DNA from: Isoetes taiwanensis
Lineage: Eukaryota > Streptophyta > Lycopodiopsida > Isoetales > Isoetaceae
Length of the DNA stretch: 64,000 nucleotides
Assembly (NCBI GenBank): GCA_021234155.1
Contig: JAJEKV010000106.1
Location: forward strand, 551,050-615,049
Reading direction: 5' to 3'
Shown: piece after piece, positions 42,542 through 54,092 of the stretch
Position numbering within the stretch: position 1 is the stretch's first letter
Layout: the number at the start of each line of letters is the position of its first letter
Position numbers and translations under genes: made by a program
The notes under the pieces: model-generated
Databases searched by the model: none
Told to the model about the DNA's origin: nothing
What the model saw: the letters and a program-made list of their open reading frames with translations, nothing else

Positions 42542-45500
42542 CGGGAAGGGACCTCGCAATAGACACAAACCGGCCGACTACCGAGAACTTCCTAACTACA
42601 AAAGCCCAACCACGAAACCTCCAAATGTTGAGAGGCGGGTCCGCGAAACGCGAAGCGAGTGTGAGAAGCGAGGAACGCCACCGCCGTGTGAGCACGAAAT
42701 GCATCATGTGGAACCCATAGCCCGGCGGTACTGCCGCCGCCCGCGACGCAGCGAGAATGCGCACCATAAAGAGACGGGTCCAAGCCTATAGCCAAAAGGC
42801 AATCCCTCCACCCACTATAAGGGCAAAAAAGCTCTCAATAGACAAATTAGAAATGGATTTCTGATGATAACTAGAATCATGCAAGAATGTGCTAATATAA
42901 CACCTTGTGTACAATGTGCAATGTAAGATACCCCCTCAAGACAAAGAGAAGGATAAAAAGAAAAGATGATCCAATAGAAACCCATGTCGCAGTAAATCTC
43001 AAAGCGACGGCTAAACGCAATATGCATCATATCCGGATAAAGCCGTGAGCAAATATGCCAATGATATATAATGAGTGTGTCGAAAAACCTAGAATGCTAA
43101 AGAACTTCAAGAACCACGATGTCAAACTAGAATTAAGCCAAATAAGGCGTGGCTTACACAAAAAATGCAATGCAACATTTGTTAAACAAGATGTGAACGT
43201 TGAATAAAAAGAGAAATGATAGTGTTAAATGAGAGGTCGGAAGGAACATAATAGGACATTTGGAGCGAGGAAAGGATGCGGCAATATGAATAGCAATCAA
43301 GTAATAGGAAGAGGTGGAGGGAGAAGTGGCGTTTCATGTCGATTACAACCTACGCTGAAGGTCAAGGGAGAGGAGAGTGAAGTTAAATTTGGATCACATC
43401 ATGGATCAAGGAAAAACGAGGCTTAAGTGTGAAGAAAAGTAGGATGGCTATGCACAAACAATCTATAGCAAATGTAAGGCCAAAATCGAGGTGAGGTTAT
43501 GGCCAAGAGAAAAGAGGAAAACGAAAAATCAACAAAGTGGCAAGATCAAAGAGGAGTGCCAAGAGGTTAGCCATAATGGTAGAATGACGACATAGAAGGA
43601 CATATGGGTAGCAAAGCCCAGGCCGTCTGCACGGTCTGCAATAAGAAAGCAAATGAGGGATGTACATGTTAAAAGAAATGAAAACACAATGAGTATATAA
43701 GGTTCTGATTGTGAGTAAAGCAATGCCCGAAAAAAGAAGCCGAATGCGAATATGACGAAGTGGAGCTAACATAAACAAAAGAGCACCCAAATCCATGAAA
43801 TTGGTCTTTGTATATAAACAATAAACCTCTTGAGTCCCAGTAAAAAATGGAGAAACCACCTAACAACATAACACCGCACCCATGTTCAAGAACAAAGAAT
43901 ACAACTCGCGCAAGTTTGCAATGTGACATGATAAATGACAATCGCCAACATGATGACAATTTCGAGCAATGTTTCCAACGCGTCGACGTTTTAAGCCCAA
44001 GCAAAATATGAGAAAAGAGGAATGCAAGCCACTCAACAAATGCAACAAGGAAATAACCACGCATAAGAACCCAATGCCCAAAAAGTGTAAAACACGAAAT
44101 TTCAATAACAACATGAACAATGCTAGAATCCTCAAAACCTCATTAGAGCAGAATCTTAAGAATGATCGAAGTTAGCAAGGCGTAATAATGGATGAAACGC
44201 ATACAAACTGAAAAAATCAAGGAAAGAAGATACAATATGAACATACTATATGAAGTCTAAAACAACAAGGTGAATAGGCTTCAAAGGATAAATATGATGC
44301 AAAGGAGCAAAACAGGACAAAGTGCGAAAAACATGGCAAAGAGAAGAATGGCAAAGGCGGAAAGAGGATAAGGGAGGGCCAAACGCAATATGCGGCGTAT
44401 CCAAAGACAGTGAAATAGCAAATATGCAAAGGACGCCTACCGATAGGGCCGAAAAACTAAAAAATCAGAAAGAACAATTGCAAGAACACGACGCTTAAAC
44501 TACAAGGTGCCAAATAGGACTTGGTGGCCCCTAGCAAAGAGGGTCATAAGATCCGAGCAATGGTTTGGAACAAGAATAGGAAAGCGAGGGTGTAAAGGAC
44601 GGTCTGCAAGGTTAGCGGCCAAGAAATGTGTGTGGATGGAATAAAAAATAATAACACCACATGCCTAAGACCATGATAAAATGCCCCAGATGAAGAAGGC
44701 TCTGACAAACAAGGAACAAGATTGAGGAAGAGGGTGTAGACATGTTAGCGCAACTCAAGAGCAAAGTTAAGATGAAAGTTGAGATGAAGGTTAACGTGAA
44801 TCACAGTAAATCGAGCAAAAATGAGGCGTAAGTAGTCAAAGGTGAGATTATGGTAAGACATTGCGGATATAGTTAAAAGAGACCCCAGTTGAGAGGATGG
44901 TAAGATGGCGATGCTTGAATGGAGGAGGGCAAATGTGAAATCCAAGTCAAAGGTAAAAGTTATGGCCAAGGGTATCGAGGAGAATTAGGTCGAGAGTGCC
45001 AAGGTTTGGGAAGGAGTAATGAGGTGAGTCCAATAACCAAGTGAGGAAATGGGTAATGGAAACACAACAACCACATGTTGTTATGTGGAAAATTATATCA
45101 TGTCAAATCTAGATACAAAATAAAACAACTGATGATAAACATGTAAAGAACTTAAAACGACAAATAATCGCAACGCATATCGAGAAACGACAAATCCATA
45201 ACATAATATATCCAGAGATCCGGAGTACCAGGACAACAAAGGAAATGCTTTAAGACTAAGTATGAAGTAAAAAAGTCCAACATAAGGTTAGCAAAACAGA
45301 ACAAGAATTTGCACCAAAGCGTAAAGTGATACTGGACAAATCTACCTAGATGCAAAAAATGACATTCCAATACAGGTATATATGGAAAATGGGTGTAGAA
45401 ACACACTTGACATAGGGCCAATGGCCATAAACCTATAGAAAATATGTATAAGAAGCAGGCAATGCAACATGTGAAAACGCCAAGTATAGATCACCGAAGA

Positions 45501-48490
45501 GAAGCAATATTAGACCCAGAATATAGGAAACAAAAGAACTAGGGCGAGGAAACTTAACTAAGAAAATACTCGATGAAGCTCAATAAAAGAAAAAGAACGA
45601 TGCTCCCCCGACACATAAAACCCAATGTCCATAAGGCACACCATATGTGTCCACAAAGATAAAAAAAGTGAAGACAATCAATCCATAATCGACCATAGAC
45701 ATATTATATCGATATAGCATTATAAAAAAATCACCGCGAGAAAAATCAATGTAAGACAAGAAAGGAATTACTCATATAATTAAATGACACGTAGAAGCCA
45801 AGGTTAAGGAGAAGACAAAGGTTAAGCAAGGTCAAGATCGACTGCATATAGGGAGATAGCCAGAAGTTATCATATTGCAACAAAAAATAATAGCTCAAAG
45901 TTACAACTCACAACCCATGTCAATAGCAGCAAAATCCATAACTACAAAAGAACATTAAGGACAAATCGCCCAAATGACATAATGAAAAAACCATGTATAG
46001 TAACTTCTACCAAATGCATCATAAAAAAACGTGAAGGCTACGATGCCTATAGCAAAAAGGCTCCAAAAATCATGTCCCAAATGAAATAAACAAATAATAA
46101 ATTACCTCATGTGCACCTTCGAGGTTCCCCTAAGAATGTCAAAATCCCAAATAAAGTGTTCTAATTCGAGGGCCGGGTAGGAATACGAAAAGCCCACATA
46201 ATGTGTCGAGACAAAATTGACTAAGGAAAAGGTGGCACCTAACCAACTTGCATGATAAATCCCCTTAAACAATGGTCTAGAATAACTTGTAAGCTAAAGA
46301 AATGGTATATAGTTGCATATGGTTCAGTGGCATATACTAACTGCGAGCCTCAAGCTCGATCGCCATTCAAACACTCAACTTGAGGAACATTAGCAAACAC
46401 AAATAGATAGCCTTGTCATTCCACAACAGGATAGCAAAAGAAGAAATAGATCGAGAAAACAAGAAGAGTACTATGCTAAACAATGCTTAAAGGAGATATT
46501 TGCGATACCAAATGAGGGTAGAAAAGCCATATGCAATACAAACTTGACCATATGATACAAAGGAAGAAAAAGAGGAACAAGCTAGATGGAGAAGAGTCAA
46601 GAAGGTCGCGTCCATACAAGATTGTCTAAAGCTCTTCAACACCTTCTAGAATGGAAGAGATCGCGCCTATAAGGAAAGCATAGTAGAACCGAGGAAACCC
46701 CGCTGGATGCCGATAACATGGGACTTAGTAGAAACAACCACAATAGTGCCCAAACCCTATTGCAAGAGCATATCCTTCCTGCGAAGATATCCAAACAAGC
46801 TTAGAACAATATTTTGGAATCGTTAAACAAAATGAGCCTCAAAGAAAGATGTGTGCTGACAAGGAAAAAATACAATACAAATAGAAACCCTTTAAATGGA
46901 ACATCCATCCTAACAACAAATTTTCTTTTACCAAATCGCCAAAACGATGTTGAAAAAAAAATGTACGAGATGAGTAAGAACAAATAACAATCGTCAAAGA
47001 AACCATAAGATGAATGTCCACTAATATGATCAAAATATGAATGTGCGTTATTAGTAGAGGAGTAGGACAAATGATTAACAAAATCAACCGGGTTAATAAA
47101 AATGCAAAAACAACAATGAAGTCCAAACGCCGAGAATAACTGCAAGAACATGAACAAAGCGAAGGGATACAGGGGTGATCAGATTCCACTAAGATAAGGC
47201 CAGAAAAACAGAGAAACAAATGGAGAAACGGGTGAAGCCGGGTCCGATTAGGGAGAAGGGAAAGGAACAAGCCGTGAGATGGAGGATGGCGGGAATATGT
47301 CTAGTTTAGAAGCGACGGAGTAAGTCTGCAAAGATGAGAGCATCCATGGTTAGGCTTCCAAAAAAGTTGAAACATGAGAGCTCTGGCCTCCTGATGCAAG
47401 AATCGCAGAGCAAAAGAGATTATTGAAAAGAGAGAAGAGGTCGGACAAAGGAAGCAAAGTTGAAACTAGAAAAAAGGTCAAGGCGATGACGCCAAGGCAG
47501 CAGATTAGGGGCTGATTTAAATGAAGCCGAGAACGTGTTTCAAATCAGAACTGGCCCGGTTGGGTGGATCGAACAGAGCCAAGAAAACGGCTCGATAGAG
47601 ATCCCGCGCAGAGATACAAGTTGGATTCCGTGAGGAAAACCGCACAAGAATTGAACCGCTAAGCAAATCGAGAAGCTCGGTTCCTGGCATAGGCCATGGA
47701 ATCCGCTTTTGGCAACAAGGTATCCGACAAAGATCCCCGCTTGTTAGACGTAAAAAACGTATGAGGTGAAAGAAAACTCGAGAATGGGAAAAAATAAGAT
47801 TTATCATTAGTAATAAGTAGCCGAATGTCTTTTTGAACTGCCCCTCAAATTTTGCGCATGCACGATCGAGGCAACGGGCTTCCCTCCCCGAATAGCCTGG
47901 ATAAACCAGGCAATCCTTCCCCGTGAGAAAACGACAAACGATGCAAAAGAGTGTGGCATCCAAATCCAATCGATCTCCCCTATATAATCTAAAACAACCC
48001 CATGGATAAGTGTAACGTTCCAGCCTGCGCAGGATATGGACAAATGGTATGGTCAAAACCTCCCAAACTGAAACTCGCATGCATCCACTAATGATGAGTA
48101 AACAGATAATGCAAAGAAGACCGCGGTACGTGAATTTGGAGATCAACACAACACAATAGAATTCCGAGCTAGCATGCGGTCCGATTGAGAATAGGAATGC
48201 ATGAAGCCAAAAACGCCAAATTAAACTGTCAAACAATCTCAGAAAGGACATGCACTGAAATCAATCCGATGCTCATGTACAAACTTGGAACAATACTCCC
48301 CATTATAGACGCCTTGTAGAGACGCATGCCAATTCATTAAGAGTTAGATTCCCGAGGCATGAAGAAGAACCCGATGCAAAAAGGAGGAGCCCTTGGGAAA
48401 AAAGCTAGAATGAGATGGGCTAATGGAATGGTGAAGAAGAGATATGAGATGGGCTGATGGTTGAGAAAGAATGAAGCTTCTGAGAAAGAA

Positions 48491-48616
48491 TGAAGCTCGG
48501 AGAAGGAAGGAAGTCAGCCGTGGAGAAGACGATAACCGTGCTTGAAGGGGAAAGAGCCTTATATAGTGACTCGTCCCTCCCCAGAATGGCGATCCGATGG
48601 CTCGGATCGATGCGAT
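48491..48616 (-). repeat. Direct repeat, right copy, with TATA box on the minus strand
   Basis: Partner of 42419-42541, 6072 bp away in the same orientation. CTATATAAGG (48557-48566, minus) is a good TATA box with a pyrimidine-rich leader after it. The repeat ends abruptly at ATCGATGCGAT. TG...CA ends, a primer site and a target duplication were not found, so LTR status is unproven. Confidence 0.6.
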
Positions 48617-48660
48617 TACTTTATTTCTATTCAACTTTCTCCAAAAATCCACAACTTCAT

Positions 48661-48835
48661 ACTCTTAGGCAGTGCTTGGACATCAAACATGCTTCTCAAC
48701 AAAACAACTAAAAAAAAAACAAATGTCGCGGCGGCCACTCTTAGGCAGTGCTTGGACATCAAACATACTTCTCAACAAAACAACTCAAACAAAAAACAAA
48801 TACACGTGGCGGCGCCGCCGCGACAAACTCCTTGT
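48661..48835. repeat. Diverged palindromic element with duplicated left flank
   Basis: A unit of about 76 bp (48661-48736: ACTCTTAGGCAGTGCTTGGA ... CGCGGCGGCC) is repeated at 48737 to about 48813, and the second copy is followed by GCCGCCGCGACAAACTCCTTGTA, completing the palindrome. The arrangement, flank plus left half twice and then right half once, is the same as at 6354-6487, although the flanks are unrelated. Confidence 0.8.
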
Positions 48836-49261
48836 ATATTTAAAGGTGTATTGATGTGTCCATGTCATGTGTCCTGAGTCTAACATCTTTCTTTACCTTT
48901 ACCGTCGATTTTAGAAGGGGAATGAGGTGGCGCCATTGTGGCCATCCATTTGTGATGGGCATGCATGGGGGCATGTATGGGTCATCATCCATGGGCATCA
49001 AAATTAAGGCAAAAAAGTCTCAATCGTTGATTAAAAAAAAAGGGGCAAGAATCTCAACCGTTGAAATGTTCTAGGAAGGTGCAAGGAAGTTCCTTTTTCT
49101 CCATCAATAAAATAATTAATGCATTGACTTTCTAGGAAGCTTTTTTTTAGTTGCTTTCAAATGGTTGTAACTTGCAGTAGAGGGGTCAGATCAAAGAGAG
49201 GCCTATGCCACTGAATTTCACTTGTTGAGAGCTTTCCAATGAGTGGCGCCTTGACATCGTT
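48836..49261. other. No recognisable gene
   Basis: Short frames only, with no motif. Confidence 0.5.
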
Positions 49262-49720
49262 CCATCACAGTTGATCAACTTGTAAGAATCTTCTTAAATT
49301 CCTATAATTTTACGAAATCTGTGGTAATTTAAGAGAACCTAGGGGAATCGTCATGGGATCTTTAAGAATCTAGAGGAATCTCAAGAGAACCTTAGAGAAT
49401 CTATGAGAATCTCAAGAGAATGTTTGAGAATCTAAGGGAATCTTCATAAAATTTTTAAGAATCTAAAGGAATGCTGATGGAATCTTAGAGAATCTAGGGG
49501 AATCTTCATAGCATCTCAAATAATCTAGCAGAATCTAGTAGAATTTGGGGGACCTACGAAATTCTTAGAAGAATGCTTAGGAATCTAGAGGAATCTCAAT
49601 AGAATCTTATGGAATTTATGAAAAACTCAAGAGAATCTTTCAAAATCTAGAGGAATCTTCATAAATTTTTTGAGAGTCTAGAGAAATCTTGATACAATCT
49701 TGGAGAATCTAGGCATTATG
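49262..49720. repeat. Degenerate minisatellite built on GAATCT
   Basis: Words such as GAGAATCTAGAGGAATCTCA repeat with heavy variation over about 450 bases; GAATCT or AATCTA recurs every 10-25 bases. No coding potential. Confidence 0.9.
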
Positions 49721-51321
49721 AAGAGCTTATCTTGCACTTTGGCTTTATATTTTTAGTTAGAGCTTTATTTGATGTTCATTAAGGAAGTTGATTCTGCTAT
49801 GGCTGTGCAAGTTAAGGCTGCAGCTTTTCTACATGTCTGCAGAAACTACATGACTATTGTTAATCCAATCTGTGCTCCAGATTCTGCGACCAGACCTACC
49901 TTGCTGATTGATCCTGAATTGTTCTGTGCTCTCGCCCATTACCATTCGTTTGTTTCTCCTTTTTACTTCTATTTGCACTGACAACTCTGCGTCATCAATA
50001 TTTGATTTATATTCCGATGGTTAATGTGCAGGTTGTGATTTATTCTTACAGAGATTTATGTGCTGCTACATGTTCCTTTCAAGACTCAACTTTTGCTATT
50101 AGAGAATCAGGAGGGTTCTCCCTTGAGCTGAAAAATGAATCATGGAAGTAAGGATAGCAAAATATACATCTTCCTACCATTATTGGACGGCTCATTTAGA
50201 ACCTCTCTGCAAAGAAAACAAAAGACATTATAATTCATAGTTTTGTTGCAGAACAAGGCCATAAAATGCCACAAAATTTAAAATACAGATATATTTTATA
50301 CTTCATGTGTCTACATTCAACAGGTGACTCAACAATCCAGACATCATCGTCAATGAATGGGTGTATGTAAGAGCTTTTGCTGCTTCAAAAATTGCATTTT
50401 TAAAGCATTTGCTCTTCCATGGATAAGCTTAGCATGACTGGAGTTAGGGCTGGTAATGACTGGAGAAATTCAACAGATTTTTGGCTCATTCAAGAGCTAA
50501 GAAGACCGAATCTTCCCGTAATGGATCAATCTAAGTATAATTTAGCATATGCTGGATGTGGACAGAGACTACATGCATATATTAGCTTCATGCATATATT
50601 AGCTTTGTTGCAATTTTGGAAGGACATGTGGATTTACATGCTAGGGTCATGATTGCAATTCTAACTACGAGCTATGCCAGTGTTTGTGGTGCAATAGGCT
50701 AGCTATTCGGAATGGCCCACATGTCTCCATAGCGTTTTTGTTCTCAAATTGTCTAAACATCATCTTCTCAACATTCCATATTGAGAATGCATAAGAATGT
50801 GCATAGAAATTTCTTTCTTATTTTATTAATCTATAATCAAGAAATCATTATTCAAAAGCTTATTGCCAGCACGTAACCACACTAACTGGGGATGCTTGCA
50901 CACCCTACTTGGGCTACACATGCTTGGAAGAGAGAGAGAGAGAGAGATATCTTATTTCAATGTTAGTCTTTTACAACAAAGTACACACCCCATTTTTCAC
51001 AGATTGGCTGTAACCATAATAAAAAAGTCTAGCCTTTTGCAATACGTCCAGAAAATTACACTACGTCCAAATAAACGAAAAAACTCAATTGTGTGTGTTG
51101 ATCAATTTTAGCACAAAATTCATTGTGCTTTTTGGCACAAAGATCATTGTGCTTTGGATTACCAATTTTTTTTCTATGCACGACTTTCAAAGGCATCTAG
51201 ATTGGAACTTGAGGCAAAAGAAAACTGCATGCAAGCTCTTGTACATCCTTAACAACATGTTGTTGCATTCCTCTTTACATAAAGCACATGGACTACCCAC
51301 CGAAGGTGGGCAATTTACTTG
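49721..51321. other. No supportable gene
   Basis: A 70-codon plus-strand frame at 49769-49981 and a 77-codon frame at 50419-50652 have fairly balanced composition but no recognised motif. A GA microsatellite sits at about 50930-50948. Confidence 0.4.
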
Positions 51322-51670
51322 TAGATAAATAAATAAATAGATTTGTTTTGGACTAGCAATTCTTGAGGCCAGTTGACTTCAGGAAGGGTTGTAGCTTTCT
51401 TTTTATCAATCCGAAAATCTCCTGATGAACAGCAAGGAGAAGTGGCTGCATTTATAGGCAATAATATGGCTGAGTCCTTGTTTTCCATTCTGATGGCCGA
51501 TGTACTAAGGAACTATCTGAAGCATAAGGAGATTGATGTAGAGAGCAGCAAAATCATGAGGGCTATGAATGTAAAATATTATGGTGATCAAAATCAATGA
51601 TTTTTGAGTGTTGGAAAAAGAAAATTGTGAAAAATTTACGCAAGCAAGCATGATCAGATTTAGAGGCATC
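51322..51670 (+). repeat. Direct duplication, copy 1
   Basis: About 349 bases shared at roughly 95% identity with 52168-52515 (offset 845-846). Both start in (TAAA)n and end at GATTTAGAGGCATC. In this copy a 75-codon plus-strand frame is open (51373-51600, including AAFIGNNMAESLFSILMADV); in the other copy it carries stops. The protein is unknown to me. Confidence 0.95.
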
Positions 51671-51759
51671 GTAGATGCCTCTAAATCTGATCATGCTTGC
51701 TTGCGTAAATCTGATCTTTCTAATCTAGAGGCATCGTAGATGCCTCTAGATTAGAAAGA
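51634..51759. repeat. Two consecutive perfect hairpins with the same centre
   Basis: Hairpin 1 has 37-bp perfect arms (51634-51670 and 51674-51710) around GTA. Hairpin 2 has 21-bp perfect arms (51715-51735 and 51739-51759), again around GTA. Both share the central GAGGCATC-GTA-GATGCCTC. The arms of hairpin 1 derive from the end of duplication copy 1, which itself is the end of a LINE endonuclease relic (compare 52450-52683). Confidence 0.95.
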
Positions 51760-52167
51760 AAAGATATAGCGAGAGAATACAGGGAGGACAAACTGAGAGA
51801 ACATAATAGACTAGAATTAAATAAAGAGATAGAGAGAGAATTATTTTATGTTCCTTCCATTCTCACTCTGTTTCTTCAATCTATCATGTTTTGTTGTGAA
51901 TTTAGAGTCTAATATACACCATTGTGTCGAACTACTCAAATCTCTTTGACTCAGACTCTTGGAGTTATGTCCACGGCTCCATATCCAATTCTCATGTAAC
52001 AAACAGAATTTTTGCCTCTACAACATGCTATTTCGGAATGACACATACTCTATTGCCATAGAGTAGTGAATATGGGAGACATGACTTCTAAACCTCGCCG
52101 ATGCATGGTTCGGTAAAACTGCCGCCATAGCATTGTAAAGCGGCCCTAAGTGAGCAATAGATGTAAA

Positions 52168-52515
52168 TAGATAAATAAATAAATAGATTTATTTTGGACT
52201 AGCAATTCTTGAGGCCAGTTGGCTTCAGGAAGGGGTGTAGCTTTCTTTTTATCAATCCAAAAATCTCCTGATGAACAGGGAGGAGAAGTGGCTGCATTTT
52301 AAGGCAATAATATGGCTGAGTCCCTGTTTTCCAGTCTGGTGGCCGATGTACTAACGAACTATCTGAAGCATAAGGAGATTGATGTAGAGAGCAGCAAAAT
52401 CATGAGAGCTATGGATTGAAATATTATGGTGATCAAAATCAATGATTTTTTAGTGTTGGAAAAAGAAAATTGTGAAAAATGTATGCAAGCAAGCATGATC
52501 AGATTTAGAGGCATC
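52168..52515 (+). repeat. Direct duplication, copy 2
   Basis: Second copy of 51322-51670. Instead of the hairpins it continues into CCTCTACAAAAAAC, the antisense of a LINE endonuclease frame, so this copy probably keeps the ancestral junction. Confidence 0.95.
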
Positions 52516-52683
52516 CTCTACAAAAAACTTTTCAATCAACTTTTGAGCTGCAGGATCTCCCACAAGATAATCCATAACACTTGTCTCATTGCACGTATAA
52601 TCACTAAACTTAAGCAATTGTTGAATGCCATTAAACAACACAAATCCATTGCTTTTATAAAGCCGAAGGAGATGGGAGCCCAA
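52450..52683 (-). pseudogene. Non-LTR retrotransposon endonuclease (EEP) C-terminal fragment
   Basis: The frame reads GSHLLRLYKSNGFVLFNG, later SVMDYLVGDPAAQKLIEKFF and ASKSDHACLH. This is the end of an apurinic-like endonuclease of LINEs: G..LL.Lc...gl.ilNG...., then S.iDY........i..F.V......SDH, where SDH carries the catalytic His. The segment for the usual FT (typically NG..p......FT) is altered, and the domain start is missing. It is unlike the L1-like element at 58-64 kb and may match the lineage of the fragment at 3745-4037. Confidence 0.65.
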
Positions 52684-52984
52684 TCTAGTTAGCCTCTACA
52701 TCAGCTGATGTTCGCAGCAAGCCACACAATCTCTAATTCTACGACAGTTATCTCGTGAAGACATTGATCATCAGTTCCTTATAAGGGTCCTCGCACGCTA
52801 CGGGTGGCATAAATGACGCCATTTTTAGCCCTAAATAATAGCGCTAATTAAGGGGGTGTAACTAAATTTTTAAATTTTATTTTAGCACTAAATCCCGGCC
52901 ATGGGATCCTAAACCGTCGAACCTTTCCTTCTTTCCTTCTTTCGTGGAGTTTCTTGAATCGGATTCAGAAACATAGCTACTTCC

Positions 52985-53330
52985 CATCGAGATCCCCGTA
53001 CTCTGCTTGGTTAACTGGCCGGATCAAATTGTTGTGACTGTACTGCTCCTACAGCCGTAATTATCGAAATCCGTTATTTGTACCGTTCTAAACAATTGCC
53101 AGTCATTAGATTCAACAAAATCCCCAATCGAGATCCCATTTTCCTGCTTGGTTAACTGGCCAGATTAAATTGCTGTGTCTTTGCTGCTTCCACAGCAATA
53201 ATTATCGAATTCGGTTATTTGTACCATTCTAAACAATCGATTTCCAGACAATCGAGATGCCATTACCCTGCTTGGTAAAGAGCTCGGATCAAATTGCTCA
53301 TCTGAACAATTTCTCAGACTCAAGAAAAGT
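52985..53330. repeat. Three diverged tandem repeats upstream of the FCP1-like gene
   Basis: ATCGAGATCCC...CTGCTTGGTTAACTGGCC...ATCAAATTG units start at 52985, 53126 and 53251 (periods 141 and 125). The region between is moderately GC-balanced and non-coding, so it could be promoter or 5' leader of the gene at 54093. Confidence 0.8.
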
Positions 53331-53569
53331 CGTTTTAGTGGTAAGCATCTAATCTTTGTTGATAAATCTTTGGGAATGGTAAATAATGTGTAAATGGTTT
53401 CATTCTATTATATTTCATGCTTCTATATTGAAGACAAAGATTAATGTAGCAGGTGTGGAGGATTGCATTCCATCTTGCTTTGATTCATCTCTTTATTAGT
53501 GTGATATTTCAAGCTAGAATTTTTTGGGCTTGGCATCAGCGGAAAGTATAGCGCATTAATGTTTGGTCG

Positions 53570-53800
53570 TGCAAGCTCAGTAGTTGATGCTAACGAGTTA
53601 AGCATTTGGTACTATGTTTGCAGACAATCAGTTAGCAAATTATACTAACATGTTATATTGGTACTATGTTTTGCAGGTTGCTAGTTAGTATGTGCTGTGT
53701 ACGAGTTACTTAGTGATTTCGTTCTATGTTTGTAGGCAACATTTGCTAAGTAGTAAGTTACATTAAGAATGCGAATTTTGTGCTATACTTGCAGGCTCAA
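53570..53800. repeat. Degenerate repeats carrying CTATGTTTGCAGG-like words
   Basis: TACTATGTTTGCAG, TACTATGTTTTGCAGG, TTCTATGTTTGTAGG and GCTATACTTGCAGG recur at about 53611, 53662, 53722 and 53781 (50-60 bp spacing), each followed by GCTAAG/GTTAG-type words. Each looks like a 3' splice site. Related TTTTGCAGA sites lie at about 53895 and 54035. Confidence 0.65.
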
Positions 53801-54092
53801 ATTGTTATTAGCGGTGGTTGCTAAGAAGATGAAGTTCAGTGCTAAGTTAGAAAGAGTTAGCTGCTATTTAGCATGACATGCTAAGCATTTTATTTTGCAG
53901 ACAGTAGGCCCAAGGTAATTGGTGTTGATGACAATTAGTAATTATTTGGAAAAAGTAGCAGTTCATTGCTAAGCTCTTAAAGTTAGTACTATTCAGGATA
54001 CTTAGTGCTATGATTTGGATTGGTTTAGTTTTTTGCAGATACAATGAAGAACTTCCAGTGATATATAATTTCAAAGCTGGTGCAGGGATAGA

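Larger units (their letters stand above)
41600..48340. other. Long purine-rich, non-coding block
   Basis: For nearly 7 kb the plus strand is dominated by A and G with few T-rich runs, and neither strand has a frame with a recognised domain. Minus-strand frames (for example 244 codons at 47517-48251) are rich in Phe/Leu/Cys/Ile as expected from reading polypyrimidine DNA. It may be the interior of a non-coding LTR element (LARD-like) or an untranslated satellite-like transcript. The direct repeats at its ends support an element of some kind. Confidence 0.4.

Noticed and set aside
47517-48251. 244-codon minus-strand open frame
   Set aside because: Its Phe/Leu/Cys/Ile/Arg content follows from pyrimidine bias of the strand; no domain, no splice-consistent extension, and neighbouring frames look the same.
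42419-48616. Calling the TATA repeats LTRs of a complete retrotransposon
   Set aside because: No TG...CA ends, primer site, polypurine tract or target duplication could be found, so they are listed only as direct repeats.
42105-49720. Possible CRISPR-like arrays (minisatellites at 42.1 and 49.3 kb)
   Set aside because: Units are contiguous with no unique spacers, and the DNA is plant nuclear.
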